Assembly (NCBI RefSeq): GCF_036711975.1
Contig: NC_091975.1
Location: 3,040,501 to 3,104,500 of the forward strand
Length of the DNA stretch: 64,000 nucleotides
Direction of reading: 5' to 3'
From: Onthophagus taurus
Lineage: Eukaryota; Arthropoda; Insecta; Coleoptera; Scarabaeidae
A model generated the notes under the pieces. That model was not told the DNA's origin, did no database searches, and saw nothing but the letters and a program-made list of their open reading frames with translations. Below are positions 36,001 to 46,300 of the stretch, in pieces (within the stretch, counting starts at the first letter, position 1; the number at the start of each line of letters is the position of its first letter). Made by a program: the position numbers and the translations under genes.

Positions 36001-39000
36001 GTTACAGTGCAAAATGTAAAATGAAAGAGTACGAAGAAATAAGAAAAAAAAAATAAATAACACGTACTAACCCCTTTACGTTACGCATGAAATGATTCGT
36101 GTCGTGCAATCCACATTATTATAACCGCAGGCGTTGTGACGTTGACGCTTTTAATCTCATTTCGCGATAAATATTAATATAAAAGAGAAAAAAAATTTTT
36201 TTTGTTTTAAATTTAAAAGAAGCGAACTTCTTTTTGCAGTTATAACCAGAACTTTCGTTTCTCTTTGCGGTTTAAATTAAATTTTTATTTTTTTTAGTAC
36301 AGAAATGAAATCGGATATCCTTAAAATTGACTCATATTGCGTAAAATAAATACTAAAAGCGAAAATTATGTCAACACAATATCCCCTAACGTTTTTAACC
36401 CCTCGAAAATACTTTTAAAGGAGCTGCATCAGCTGTATTTATTATTTATTATTTACACATCTCTTTAAATTCTTATTGTAATACCTCAATTTCTAAAATA
36501 CTTTTTTGACTTGACTTAATTTATTGTTGGATACATACGTATTATGTTTTTTTTTTTGAAAGGTGCTGAGATAACAAGACGGGAAAAAGTTAAAAGATTC
36601 GAAAGGGAAAAGAAAGAGACGTTTCTTTGGTTCACTTTGCAAGTTGTCATCTGATATACCACGAATACGACCACAAATTTTATACCTGGCCCGTTTCGTC
36701 GGTGAACCGTCAATAATTTCTTCGAGATGAACACGACTTTCCCATTAAAAACAATAATATTTGTAGATATCTTAAAAAAAAGAAATTAATTGACGAAGAT
36801 GACTCGATAAAAATAAATTGGGTTTTAAAAAATTTCTAATATTATCCTAGAAAAGAGAGCTTTCATTTTAAAATTTCTATTCCATTCGAATTCGAATTCG
36901 AATAATAATAACTAAAAATGTAAATGTTCCATATAAACAATCTCCGTTAAGCTCAATTTATTTTTAATTAATTGCAGTTTTTAATTTTATTTATTTATTT
37001 TTACTGTTAACCAAAGATTAAAATGCGAAACGGTAACTCTTTTTCTTCACGGTTTTTTTCGTTGTTTATGAGAGCATAACTGCATCATTTAGAATTTTTA
37101 AAGTCCCGTCGCTTTGATGTTAAATAAATTTATTATATTTTTAAATTAAGCCATTTAAAATAGTTGATTCTTTATAACCCGTTTAGTAAAATCGATTACC
37201 TGCCTCACCACCACCGTATGGCGGTCAGTGGTTGATCGAAAAGATTGATACCACACATCACGAACGTTATTTTACTGCTGACCCTTCCAACAAAACTGAA
37301 CCATATCAAACTCACGTTAAATAACTTTTTTCACATTACACCAGAAATTTGATATCAGCCAATTTCTAAGAAATCGAACAAAAAAGGATATAAAACAAAG
37401 AATGTGATTCAGTAATTTCGATTAACTTCTTAGTATTTTTGGTAAAGTTGAAAATACCGAGATGAAATAATTTAGTTATTTTATCTAAATCCTAATACGA
37501 GTCATCAATATTATCGAAAAAAAAATGTGTGATCAAAAATGGATGAGACTTCTCCGGTTTCCAAGAATTTTCGATTAAGGTCTTATAACAAATCATCATT
37601 AAAGTTAAATTGTGTTTTTTTAGGTTTAATTTTAAATCATAATCTAAAAAAATTAAATCCGGAAAATATTTAGACAGACAAATCAATAAAAACTAAAAAT
37701 TGATGATATATTGGCCAGTAAAAGTAAAATTAAATAAAAAAAAAAGTTTTGAAAGAAATTTAAAAGAAATTCATTTGATGATATATACCATCTTAAAGAA
37801 GATCCTTCCAGCTTTCATTTGGTATAAAAGTGAATTTTTTATCTTAATATTTACGCTCAGTACGATTATTTTAAAATTGATACATTTTTCAATTAACCAA
37901 AATTACAACGTTCTTTAAAAAAATTATTTTGAACGAAATTTAAAAGAAATAGATATGGTGTTATATACCATTTTAAAGAAGATCCTCTCAGCTTTCATTT
38001 GATATAAAACTCAAGCTTCTATCTTCAAATCTAAGATCAACAGAATTTTTTAAAATTAACAGATTTTTTTCAGTTAATTTAGTTTATAACCAAAACTACA
38101 ACGCTCTCAACAAAATATATCTTGAAAGAGATTTTAAAAAACTAGTTATGGTGTTATATACCATTTTAAAGAAGATCCTTCCAGCTTTCTTTTGGTATAG
38201 AAGTGAAGTTTTTATCTTCAAATCTAAGAACAGAGCGATTTTTTAAAATTAACAGACTTTTTCACTTAATTTAGGTTATTATCAAAATTACAACATTATC
38301 AAAAAAGATTGTTTTGAAGGAAATTTTAAAGAATTTCATGTGGTGTTATATACCATTTTAAAGAAGATCCTTTCAGCTTTCATTTGGTATAAAAGTCTTT
38401 TTATCATCATATCTAAGCCCAGCACGATTCTTTAAAGTTATCAGGTTTTTCATCTAATATGGATTTAATTAACACTAAAACATTCACAAAAAAATTGTTT
38501 TTGAGAAACCTTAAAAGAAATTCATATGGTATTATGTACAATTTTAAAGAAGATTCTTTTAGCTTTAATTTGATATAAAAGTTGTTTTTTTATCTCCATA
38601 TTTAAGCTCATCGCGATTCTATAAAATTGACAGATTTTGACAATTTAGATTTTTAATTTATGTAACTTCATAATTTTGATACTGATTAAAGGCAACCAAC
38701 GACTGAAAGATTCAGCACCAGAAGTGTCAAAAAATAACAAAAGCAAAATTGAGTGGTCTTAAAAGTAAAAGATATTGAGAGCAACACGAAATCAGTAAAA
38801 GCAAAAGGCATTGGAAGTAATTGTGAGTCATTGCTAGCTATTGGCAGAAATGCTGGAAGCTATTTTGAGTCAATGAGAGATATTGGAATGTTTTGAGAGC
38901 TATATTTGAGTTGGAAAAAGTTCAGATTTAAGCTTGTTTCTGAAGAACGTTGTAGCTATTCAATCAAAAAGTTGCCATAAAAAAGTTCTTAAAGTATTAT

Positions 39001-39936
39001 TGTTAGATAAAAAAAAAAATTTAATAAGACGCAAAAATCGTTAAAATCATGTTAAAACTGATCCGGCACAAAAGATTAAAAAGTAGGGGAAAATTTTATC
39101 CTATCCTCTTTAAACAAAAACTCTACATAATCATTTTTGTAGGGGAGAAAAATAAATATTTGACTTTAGGGATCAAAATAATTAAAAAGGTTAAATTTAC
39201 CTTTTAAATAAATTGAATGAAATTTGAAAAACTTACTGCTTGGTTTTGGTACATTTCTTTTAACTTGCATCCATTTATAAGTTGGGATAACGGGTTGAGT
39301 CTGTTGTATGTTATTCATATTATGCGCAATATGTTGCTGATGTTGTCGAATCCTGTCATGATCTTGAACTACACCTCCCTCCTCTTTATACCGATGATGA
39401 TGTTGGTATTCCATGCACGAAGAAGAAGCAGTCAATAAATGAAAATCATCACCATCAATCTGATGATGCTGATGATGACTTGGAACGTATTTATTTTCCA
39501 AATAACCACCACCTTGATGGTGATGAACATTTTGCACTTCCTGATGAAGGTGCTGGGATGTCTTCATCGGTTGATGATAACCATCGTTATAAACATTATT
39601 TTGATGGTGTTGAATTTGTTGGTAAGTGTTATAATCTAAATTGGTGTAACTCAATCCGGTTTCGGTGTTATTAATGATCGGATTCGTTTCTGGAACTTGA
39701 TGAGAAGTTGTTGTTTGTTGGTAATTATAAATATCTTGGGGCGAAGGTGGAGTCTCAACATTTTCCGTTGTTGTTGACGAAAATACATATGGAGTTTCTT
39801 CGTAATGATAACCAGAGTACTGATTTAATTGGTTATGAACTGAGGTTGGCGATGTTTCATTCGTATAATAAAACGTGTTATCACTCGATGGATAATTAGT
39901 ATGACCACCGTGTCCGTACATGTCCATCATCATCAT
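30034..39936 (-). CDS. lab: Homeotic protein Labial (Hox1)
   Basis: Two coding exons, 39237-39936 and 30034-30470 (minus), separated by an 8766-bp intron, encode 378 residues. Labial is the anterior-most Hox transcription factor, acting in the nucleus with Extradenticle and Homothorax to pattern the intercalary head segment and other tissues. Seen: an N-terminus [12 protein letters not shown] rich in H, Y, Q and N, and the Exd-binding hexapeptide-type motif [10 protein letters not shown] at residues 219-228. The homeodomain is at about 279-338, with [17 protein letters not shown], the recognition-helix core [14 protein letters not shown] and the Labial-typical tail MKEGLIP. The C-terminus is rich in G, S and N. 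The splice junction lies just after the hexapeptide, as in other labial genes. Start is the first ATG of a run of four. The intron holds a dispersed repeat, a LINE remnant and a tandem array. Confidence 0.97.
31056..31165. repeat. Dispersed CTAGTTCTAG-type repeat, copy B (labial intron)
   Basis: Reads ATTCTAGTTCTAGGTCTAGT, then GTTAGTTCTAGTTTTACATT, then GCGTCTGAAGACG. It shares its two cores with copies at 22525 and 49218. It looks like a mobile or foldback repeat of unknown class. Confidence 0.5.
32110..32525 (-). mobile_element. Decayed LINE reverse transcriptase fragment in the labial intron
   Basis: Minus-strand translation gives [19 protein letters not shown], a broken version of the YADD catalytic region ([13 protein letters not shown] across a frame change), then [20 protein letters not shown] and later [17 protein letters not shown]. 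This is the order found in insect LINE ORF2 proteins (L.QGCPLSP.LF…YADD…L.LN.EKTK…S.LYGAE.W). Several stops and shifts are present, so it is a relic. Confidence 0.8.
33000..37700 (-). other. Labial intron, remaining non-coding part
   Basis: No exon or RNA gene could be supported here. The stretch is AT-rich with occasional GC-richer islands (about 33960-34200). In other insects labial introns can carry regulatory DNA, but no site is called here. Confidence 0.4.
37735..38680. repeat. 188-bp degenerate tandem array, five units, in the labial intron
   Basis: The core TTAAAGAAGATCCTTTCAGC recurs at five places about 180-193 bp apart (cores near 37793, 37973, 38164, 38357 and 38544). In most units the core is bracketed by TATACCA on one side and TGGTATA on the other, so each could fold into a short stem-loop. 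Units differ by perhaps 15-25%, so the array is not recent. It starts about 0.55 kb inside the intron from exon 1. Confidence 0.85.
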
Positions 39937-40445
39937 TTTACTTTTAAGATAAATAATAATTAAAAAAAAATGATTTTAGAATTTTTTCAAGAAACTCACA
40001 AAAAAATCACTCACATTGCAAATTGTTTTGTTACACTAAAAGTGAGGACGCGTTCACATCAGAGAAACTTTCAGATCGCGACTACCGCGATGTTTTTTTG
40101 AACAGAACGTAGTCGTAGAGGTGCTGCGCAAGGACGTGGGGCGAAATATAGGCGTGGCCGTAGTCGCACGTGCCCGCGCGAACAGTTTCACCATCCAATC
40201 ACTTTCCTCGACAACCAGATGCTGCGAAAAGGGATTGGTTTGGGACCCAGCCATCATTGTTCTCCCAACGTTTACTACCAAGTTACTTTTTACCTGCTGT
40301 TTTCTTTGTCACGTGGACATTTTAATTTTAAAGATCACGTTTAGGATTAAATTTAAAAGAATTTCCAACATTTTGAATTATTCTTGGAAAGAAGCTTTGA
40401 AAAAGGAAGTATGTGTTATATGTATATACAAAAAAATAAATTCAT
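39937..40445 (-). promoter_or_regulatory. Labial 5' UTR and promoter region
   Basis: Immediate upstream region of labial. The segment 40060-40220 is GC-richer than its surroundings. No TATA box is evident and the transcription start cannot be placed by eye. Confidence 0.4.
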
Positions 40446-40485
40446 TGATGGATTGGAGGCAATAAATTTTATGGTTTCATTGTCA
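40446..40485. promoter_or_regulatory. Candidate Labial/Extradenticle site with nearby Homothorax half-site
   Basis: TGATGGATTG at 40446-40455 matches exactly the composite Exd/Lab site known from the Drosophila lab autoregulatory element (lab48/95). TGTCA at 40481-40485 is the core of a Hth/Meis half-site, which that element also needs. The pair lies about 510 bp upstream of the labial start codon. Function is inferred from position and motif only. Confidence 0.5.
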
Positions 40486-40702
40486 AATTAAAAGGTGATT
40501 ATGAGATTTGTTTATAAAAGTAATATATATGGCACCTTTTATGTTCTTTCTTTAATATATGATGTGATAACATTAATTGTAATTTATTACCTTTTTATTT
40601 GTTGTTTTTATACAATAAAAATACAACAATTTTGCACGGATAACATCGTGTGGCTTTAGACGAGCAGATAGTTGCAATTTTAGCATTGCTTAAAGGCTGT
40701 AA

Positions 40703-40850
40703 TGTTTTGGTTCAAGATTTATGTAGTTCTGAAAATTTCTGCATATACATATAATAAGGTGCAGAAAGGTTCAGAACTATTCGGAACTACATATCTCTTG
40801 AACCAGAACATATTGCATATTAGCAGAAATGTTCAGAACATTCTCTTGAA
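40703..40850. repeat. Foldback repeat upstream of labial
   Basis: GTTTTGGTTCAAGATTTATG and TAGTTCTGAAAATTTCTGCA on the left are mirrored by TGCAGAAAGGTTCAGAACTA and GAACTACATATCTCTTGAAC on the right, with a further partial copy up to about 40860. It may be a small MITE. Confidence 0.6.
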
Positions 40851-41064
40851 CTGTTTTGGTTATCGCTTATTGTTTCTAGTTCAGTCACAGTGAGTTGTGT
40901 TTGTTGTAAGTAAACGAATAATGTTATAAATAATTATTTAGGTGTTATGAATCGAAATTGAGGTTTAAACTGCAAGGGGAAACAACGCTGCTGCGTATGT
41001 CAGATAGATAACCATTCTAAAAAACAATGTACTCAAAGCAGAAGTAGGGGAAATTGAGGCAGAA

Positions 41065-42194
41065 AGATGTAACCTAAAGGATGTTGGAAAAGTCTTCATC
41101 TGGAAGAAAATTTGTGAGACATTTATGTATGTCTCACATCAGCTTTCATTTGTTTTCTACTATCAAATATAAATATTGTCAGTATGTTTGCTTATTGTTT
41201 TGATTTATGCTGGCCGAAAGTACACCAAAGCACTGTGAGTGTTAGAAGTGGCAGTTACACTACATCAGGAGTGATGATCGAACAAACATGTATTGTTTGA
41301 TTAGAAATGGCTTTCCTCATCAACGTGAAAAATATAACAAAATGAAATCTAATTACTGATTGACAATGCAAAACGATCTTTTATTGCTAATCGATTTTCT
41401 AAAGCTTCCAATACAACTCGATGTTTATGGCGGCTTAAATATACATTTAGGAAGATTTAATGCTGCAAGAGTAATAATCTTGAATGTTAAAGGAGATGAA
41501 ATATCTGATCTAAACCGAATATTGTGACTATTTTTCGACAGGCTAACATCTGTTTTTGGTCTTTTTGGTTCTTTTTTGGCCGATATCTTCTATGGAAATG
41601 ATTAAGTCAAAGGATGTTTTGAAGTACCTTTTTGGGACCATTTTAACTCATCTGTTGGTAGAACGGTTTGTAACAATTTTTTTAAGCGTCGAGCATTGCC
41701 TACTGAATTTGAATAAATTTTGGTATGGTCTTAAATTACAGGCTATCATTTGGAAATAACAAAGACTCGGGGTACAAGAAAATGAACTCAGCTTATTATG
41801 CCATCTTGAATCTAAAACAAATTTAGATGTAAATTCACTACTAAATATGTATTACGTTACTTCGCTTTTATTTCTTATAACATATTGGTATGAGGTGCTC
41901 CAACTGAATTGAATCGGATGTTTGTGGCACAGAAGTTCAAGATACCAAAAAGATTATGTGCAAGTTTCAATCAAATCCAAAGGAAAGGGCATCATATCTT
42001 ATTTTGGAGTATTTCAGAGATTTTCAAATACGATACCCCGCCACCTTGGTGATCCCGCTCGCTTGACAGAAAACCGGAGACACCCGCAGCCAGCTTTTAT
42101 CTCATTCGTATCAATAGAGCAGCCTAACAGTGCATCCCTAATTCTCTAAACTTTTGCTAAAGGGTTGCTTGCGACCGAGACTCTACAATTAATA
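41065..42194. repeat. 1.13-kb tandem duplication, copy 1
   Basis: Direct repeat with 42227-43350. It begins AGATGTAACCTAAAGGATGT and ends CGAGACTCTACAATTAAT. Translation shows scattered protein-like stretches, for example FLKLPIQLDVYGGLNIHLG, that are broken and that I cannot assign. Both copies keep a 75-codon frame (41922-42149 here), but nothing supports it as a gene. It is probably a piece of an unclassified old repeat that was duplicated in tandem. Confidence 0.8.
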
Positions 42195-42226
42195 GAGTGG
42201 AAGATTAGACTTAGAAGATTAGACTT

Positions 42227-43350
42227 AGATGTAACCTAAAGGATGTTGGAAAAGTCTTCATCTGGAAGAAAATTTGTAAGACATTTATTTATGTCTCACA
42301 TCAGCTTTCATTTGTTTTCTACTATCAAATATAAATATTGTCAGTATGTTTGCTTATTGTTTTGATTTATGCTGTCCGAAAGTACACCAAAGCACTGTGA
42401 GTGTTAGAAGTGACAGTTACACTACATCAGGAGTGATGATCGAACAAACATGTATTGCTTGATTAGAAATGGCTTTCCACATCAACGTGAAAAATATAAC
42501 AAAATGAAATCTAATTACTGATTGACAATGCAAAATGATTTTTTATTGCTAATCGATTTTCTAAAGCTTCCAATACAACTCGATGTTTATGGCGGCTTAA
42601 ATATACATTTAGGAAGATTTAATGCTGCAAGAGTAATAATGTTGAATGTTAATGGAGATGAAATTTCTGATCTAAACCGAATATTGTGACTATTTTTCGA
42701 CAGGGTAACATCTCTTTTTGGTCTTTTTGCTTTTTTTTGGTCGATATCTTCTATGGAAATGATTAAGTCAAAGGATGTTTTGAGGTACCTTTTTGGGACC
42801 ACTTTAACTCATCTGTTGGTAAAACAGTTTGTAACAATTTTTATAAGCGTCGAGCATTGCCTACTGAAATGAATTTTGGTATGGTCTTAAATTACAGGCT
42901 ATCATTTGGAAATAACAAAGACTCGGGGTACAAGAAAATGAACTCAGCTTATTATGCCATCCTGAATCTAAAACAAATTTAGATGTAAATTCACTACTAA
43001 ATATGTATTACGTTACTTCGCTTTTATTTCTTATAACATATTGGTATGAGGTGCTCCAACTGAATTGAATCGGATGTTTGTGGCACAGAAGTTCAAGATA
43101 CCAAAAAGATTATGTGCAAGTTTCAATCGAATCCAAAGGAAAGGGCATCATATCTTATTTTGGAGTATTTCAGAGATTTTCAAATACGATACCCCGCCAC
43201 CTTGGTGATCCCGCTCGCTTGACAGAAAACCGGAGACACCCGCAGCCAGCTTTTATCTCATTCGTATCAATAGAGCAGCCTAACAGTGCATCCCTAATTC
43301 TCTAAACTTTTGCTAAAGGGTTGCTTGCGACCGAGACTCTACAATTAATA
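42227..43350. repeat. 1.13-kb tandem duplication, copy 2
   Basis: Matches copy 1 at about 97% by eye, with a few substitutions and short indels. Copies are separated by 32 bp that include a doubled AAGATTAGACTT. The high identity implies a duplication much younger than the other repeats in the labial neighbourhood. Confidence 0.8.
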
Positions 43351-46300
43351 TATCAACCCTAAACTAATCATCATATTGCTGCAAAATTTTCATAAAATGT
43401 AAGAGCCAAATCATCTATTCTAGGCATTCTAAGGTTCATCTAGATCTAGAGAAAAAGACGTTACTGTTGGAAACAAGTCTTCATCTTAAAAATTCTTTTT
43501 AGGTTAATGAAAATATTGTTTAAAAATTCTATTTGTTTGCTAAATAATGATGTGGTAAACAATTTTTTTAAGGATTGTTTACTACGTTTTTTATGATATT
43601 AACAAATTGAAGGAGATTATAGAAAATTCAATTAAAATGACTCGAAAATGAATTGAGATTTTTGGTTATAGTTTTTGTGATGGAATTCGTGGATTTTTAT
43701 GTTACAAGTCGCTTCGGGGTTACTCTAACTTTTTCTGAAACCCCATGGGAGATTCCTTTTTCGAGGTCTTGACAGATATACCTTGGACGAACAGAAACAC
43801 GCGGGTAACACAAGTTTTTCCTTGTCATATGTCACCCCTTTATCACCAAGAAAAAGAATTTCTTCGAACTCTTAGATATGATTTTTGTGAAATTAACGCG
43901 TTTAATATTATTTTTTTTCGTGGCAAGATAAAAAATAAACTTTGTAACCTAATCTAAAATGTGAAAAGATGATGGTATCAAGTTTTAACTCTGTATAACG
44001 TTATCGTTTTTACCAAACACCCTCTCGAAACTCTGTTTTTATTATCAAATGTGTATGCGGCCGGACTGACGCGTTAATCCCAAAGACAAATATTGAACGT
44101 TCTGCCAAACTTCATTACTCGCCGCAGACAATAAAGGTATCAGAAAATGAAAAATTATCCAGGGGCCGATTTCAGTGATAAATATCAAAAAACGTATTAC
44201 ATAATCTTATGATTTTCAGTTACCTATATATTTTTATGGTTTATTAGGAATTTTTATGGGGCCTTTTATGATTTTTTTATCACACAATTATGATACTTTT
44301 AATAAACGTTTTTTATTACATATATCTTTTTTATTAAATTCAGTTTCGGAATTTCTTAAAACATTTTTGGTTACCTTCAAAAAAGAGTAGTTTTAACTTT
44401 TTCTTTTTTATTGTTGTTTGCTGCTGTTGTTGTATTTGATATTTCTTGACGAGAAGATACTGAAGAGCTGTCCGAGGATCGTGATACGTTCTTGTATTTT
44501 AAAAAGCTCGGTGTTTACAGTCGTCTCGGTCTCCCGTAGAGAAGAAATCTTTGAATACAACTGTCTGTTTACGGTCCGTTTAGAAAGAAGTTAAAAATTT
44601 CAAAAGAACTTTTATTTTTGTTTGTTTGAGAACTAGTTGTGGTATTTATCTTTGTTTATTATATGGTTATTATATTTTAAGATACGGTTCTTAGAAGATT
44701 ATGAAAGGATTATTTTAAGTTATAACAAATTTTTAAATGTGTTTGATATAAAGTATCATTAATTATATCGTTTTAAAGAAGATGTTTTAAGTATTACTAT
44801 TTGACATGTTTTATCTTGATTTTTGTAAGTTTTGCAATGACGGTTTTTAGTTTTCACCTAAATCATCAATCAAACTTTTTTATTTCACATCTTCAAAGGA
44901 ACCGCTGCTTTTAACCTATTTGAGATTAATTTAATCCCCAATATTGTTCAAAATCGAAAATAAATTTATTGTTTCAAATTGAATAGATATTTTTGCTCTC
45001 CTATATTTTTTTCTTGCTTTTAGAGTGTGACGAAAGGCTTATAAATAATATATGAACGACGCGTTACACTTTCCAGTTCTTTCATTCGATTTCTTTTGGA
45101 AAACTGTTTAATTTTTTTTAATAAGGATAAATCTATAAAGACTTTTGTAAGTGTCAATGCGCTGGCTTTATCTCTTTTTCTACATTAACACGTCCGTTAT
45201 TAATGAAGTAAGAATTCTTATACGGCCGATTAACATATCACCAAAGAAAAGTTCTTGACGTTAACAAGCTCTCGAAATCTTGAACGTTTTCTTTATCTTC
45301 CAATTGGAACTCATTAAAGAAATTTAAATTTAACCAGCAAGATTTTATTGAAACATTTCAAAATGAATCAAAATTAAGCTGTCGTCATCATCAAATTTGT
45401 TCTCCTTGTTTGTTTGTAAATCAAAGTCTTAATGTAAAGTAAACGACATGGGGTTCTATCACTTTCAACTGTTGCCGCCGTCGGGTGGTTGTAACCCGTT
45501 GACTGATTAGGTGTAATTAAATCCGCCTTTAACACAGTTGACTGATTAACCCATCAAAATCTCGATGCGAGAAGAGCGAAAAGTGAAACGCTGGTTAAAC
45601 CTTTGTATATACAAGCGATTAACGATTTACGAACACGCCCCCGTACTTTAAACTCTACCGTATATAAATCAGAACATAAATCTCCACTTAACATACTCAT
45701 CATCCCCTTTTATATTAAAATATACAATAAAACGCAAAAATTACGCTACAATGTAATTAAAGATATTAAAAAAATATTTTTTTAATGCTGATAACAAGAA
45801 ATAGCCAACCAAAATTAGTTTTGATAAGATTTCTTTTTAATTTTATTTTTCATTTTGAGTTATCTTAAAATAAAGATAAGAAGATAAGGAAATTATTGAA
45901 TGTTTTTTTTGGTTAATTTTTTCGATTCTTTCACATGGTTGCTTTTGGAGAATTATTATTTGCTGGATTTATTAGGAAAAGGTAATACTTACTAATAATA
46001 ACTATCTTTCATATCTGCATTGAGTAACATCTGTCATATTAATGTGTATAAATGAATTTGTACATACAGCGGCGAATAACGCACAAACACATGAAGGGGG
46101 GAACAAATACGAGTGTTAATTAACACAATTATTATCGTCCTTTTTAAGTTATTTACTTAAAAAAGTGGTTGTAAATTAATGTTTGAAAATTGCAAAAAAT
46201 TCAAAAAAATTCTTAAAATTTACAACTTGTACGACTGCTTCTACTTATTACCAATATACTTTTTCCTTAAATGTCTGGTGTGGTCTTCTTGGTGACAATC

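Noticed and set aside
39217-39899. Several plus-strand frames opposite labial exon 1
   Set aside because: Antisense of the His/Gln-rich coding sequence. Splicing and family motifs fix the minus strand as coding.
41922-43305. 75-codon frame conserved in both copies of the 1.13-kb duplication (41922-42149 and 43078-43305)
   Set aside because: The copies are so similar that conservation carries no information. The peptide resembles nothing known and starts inside a repeat.
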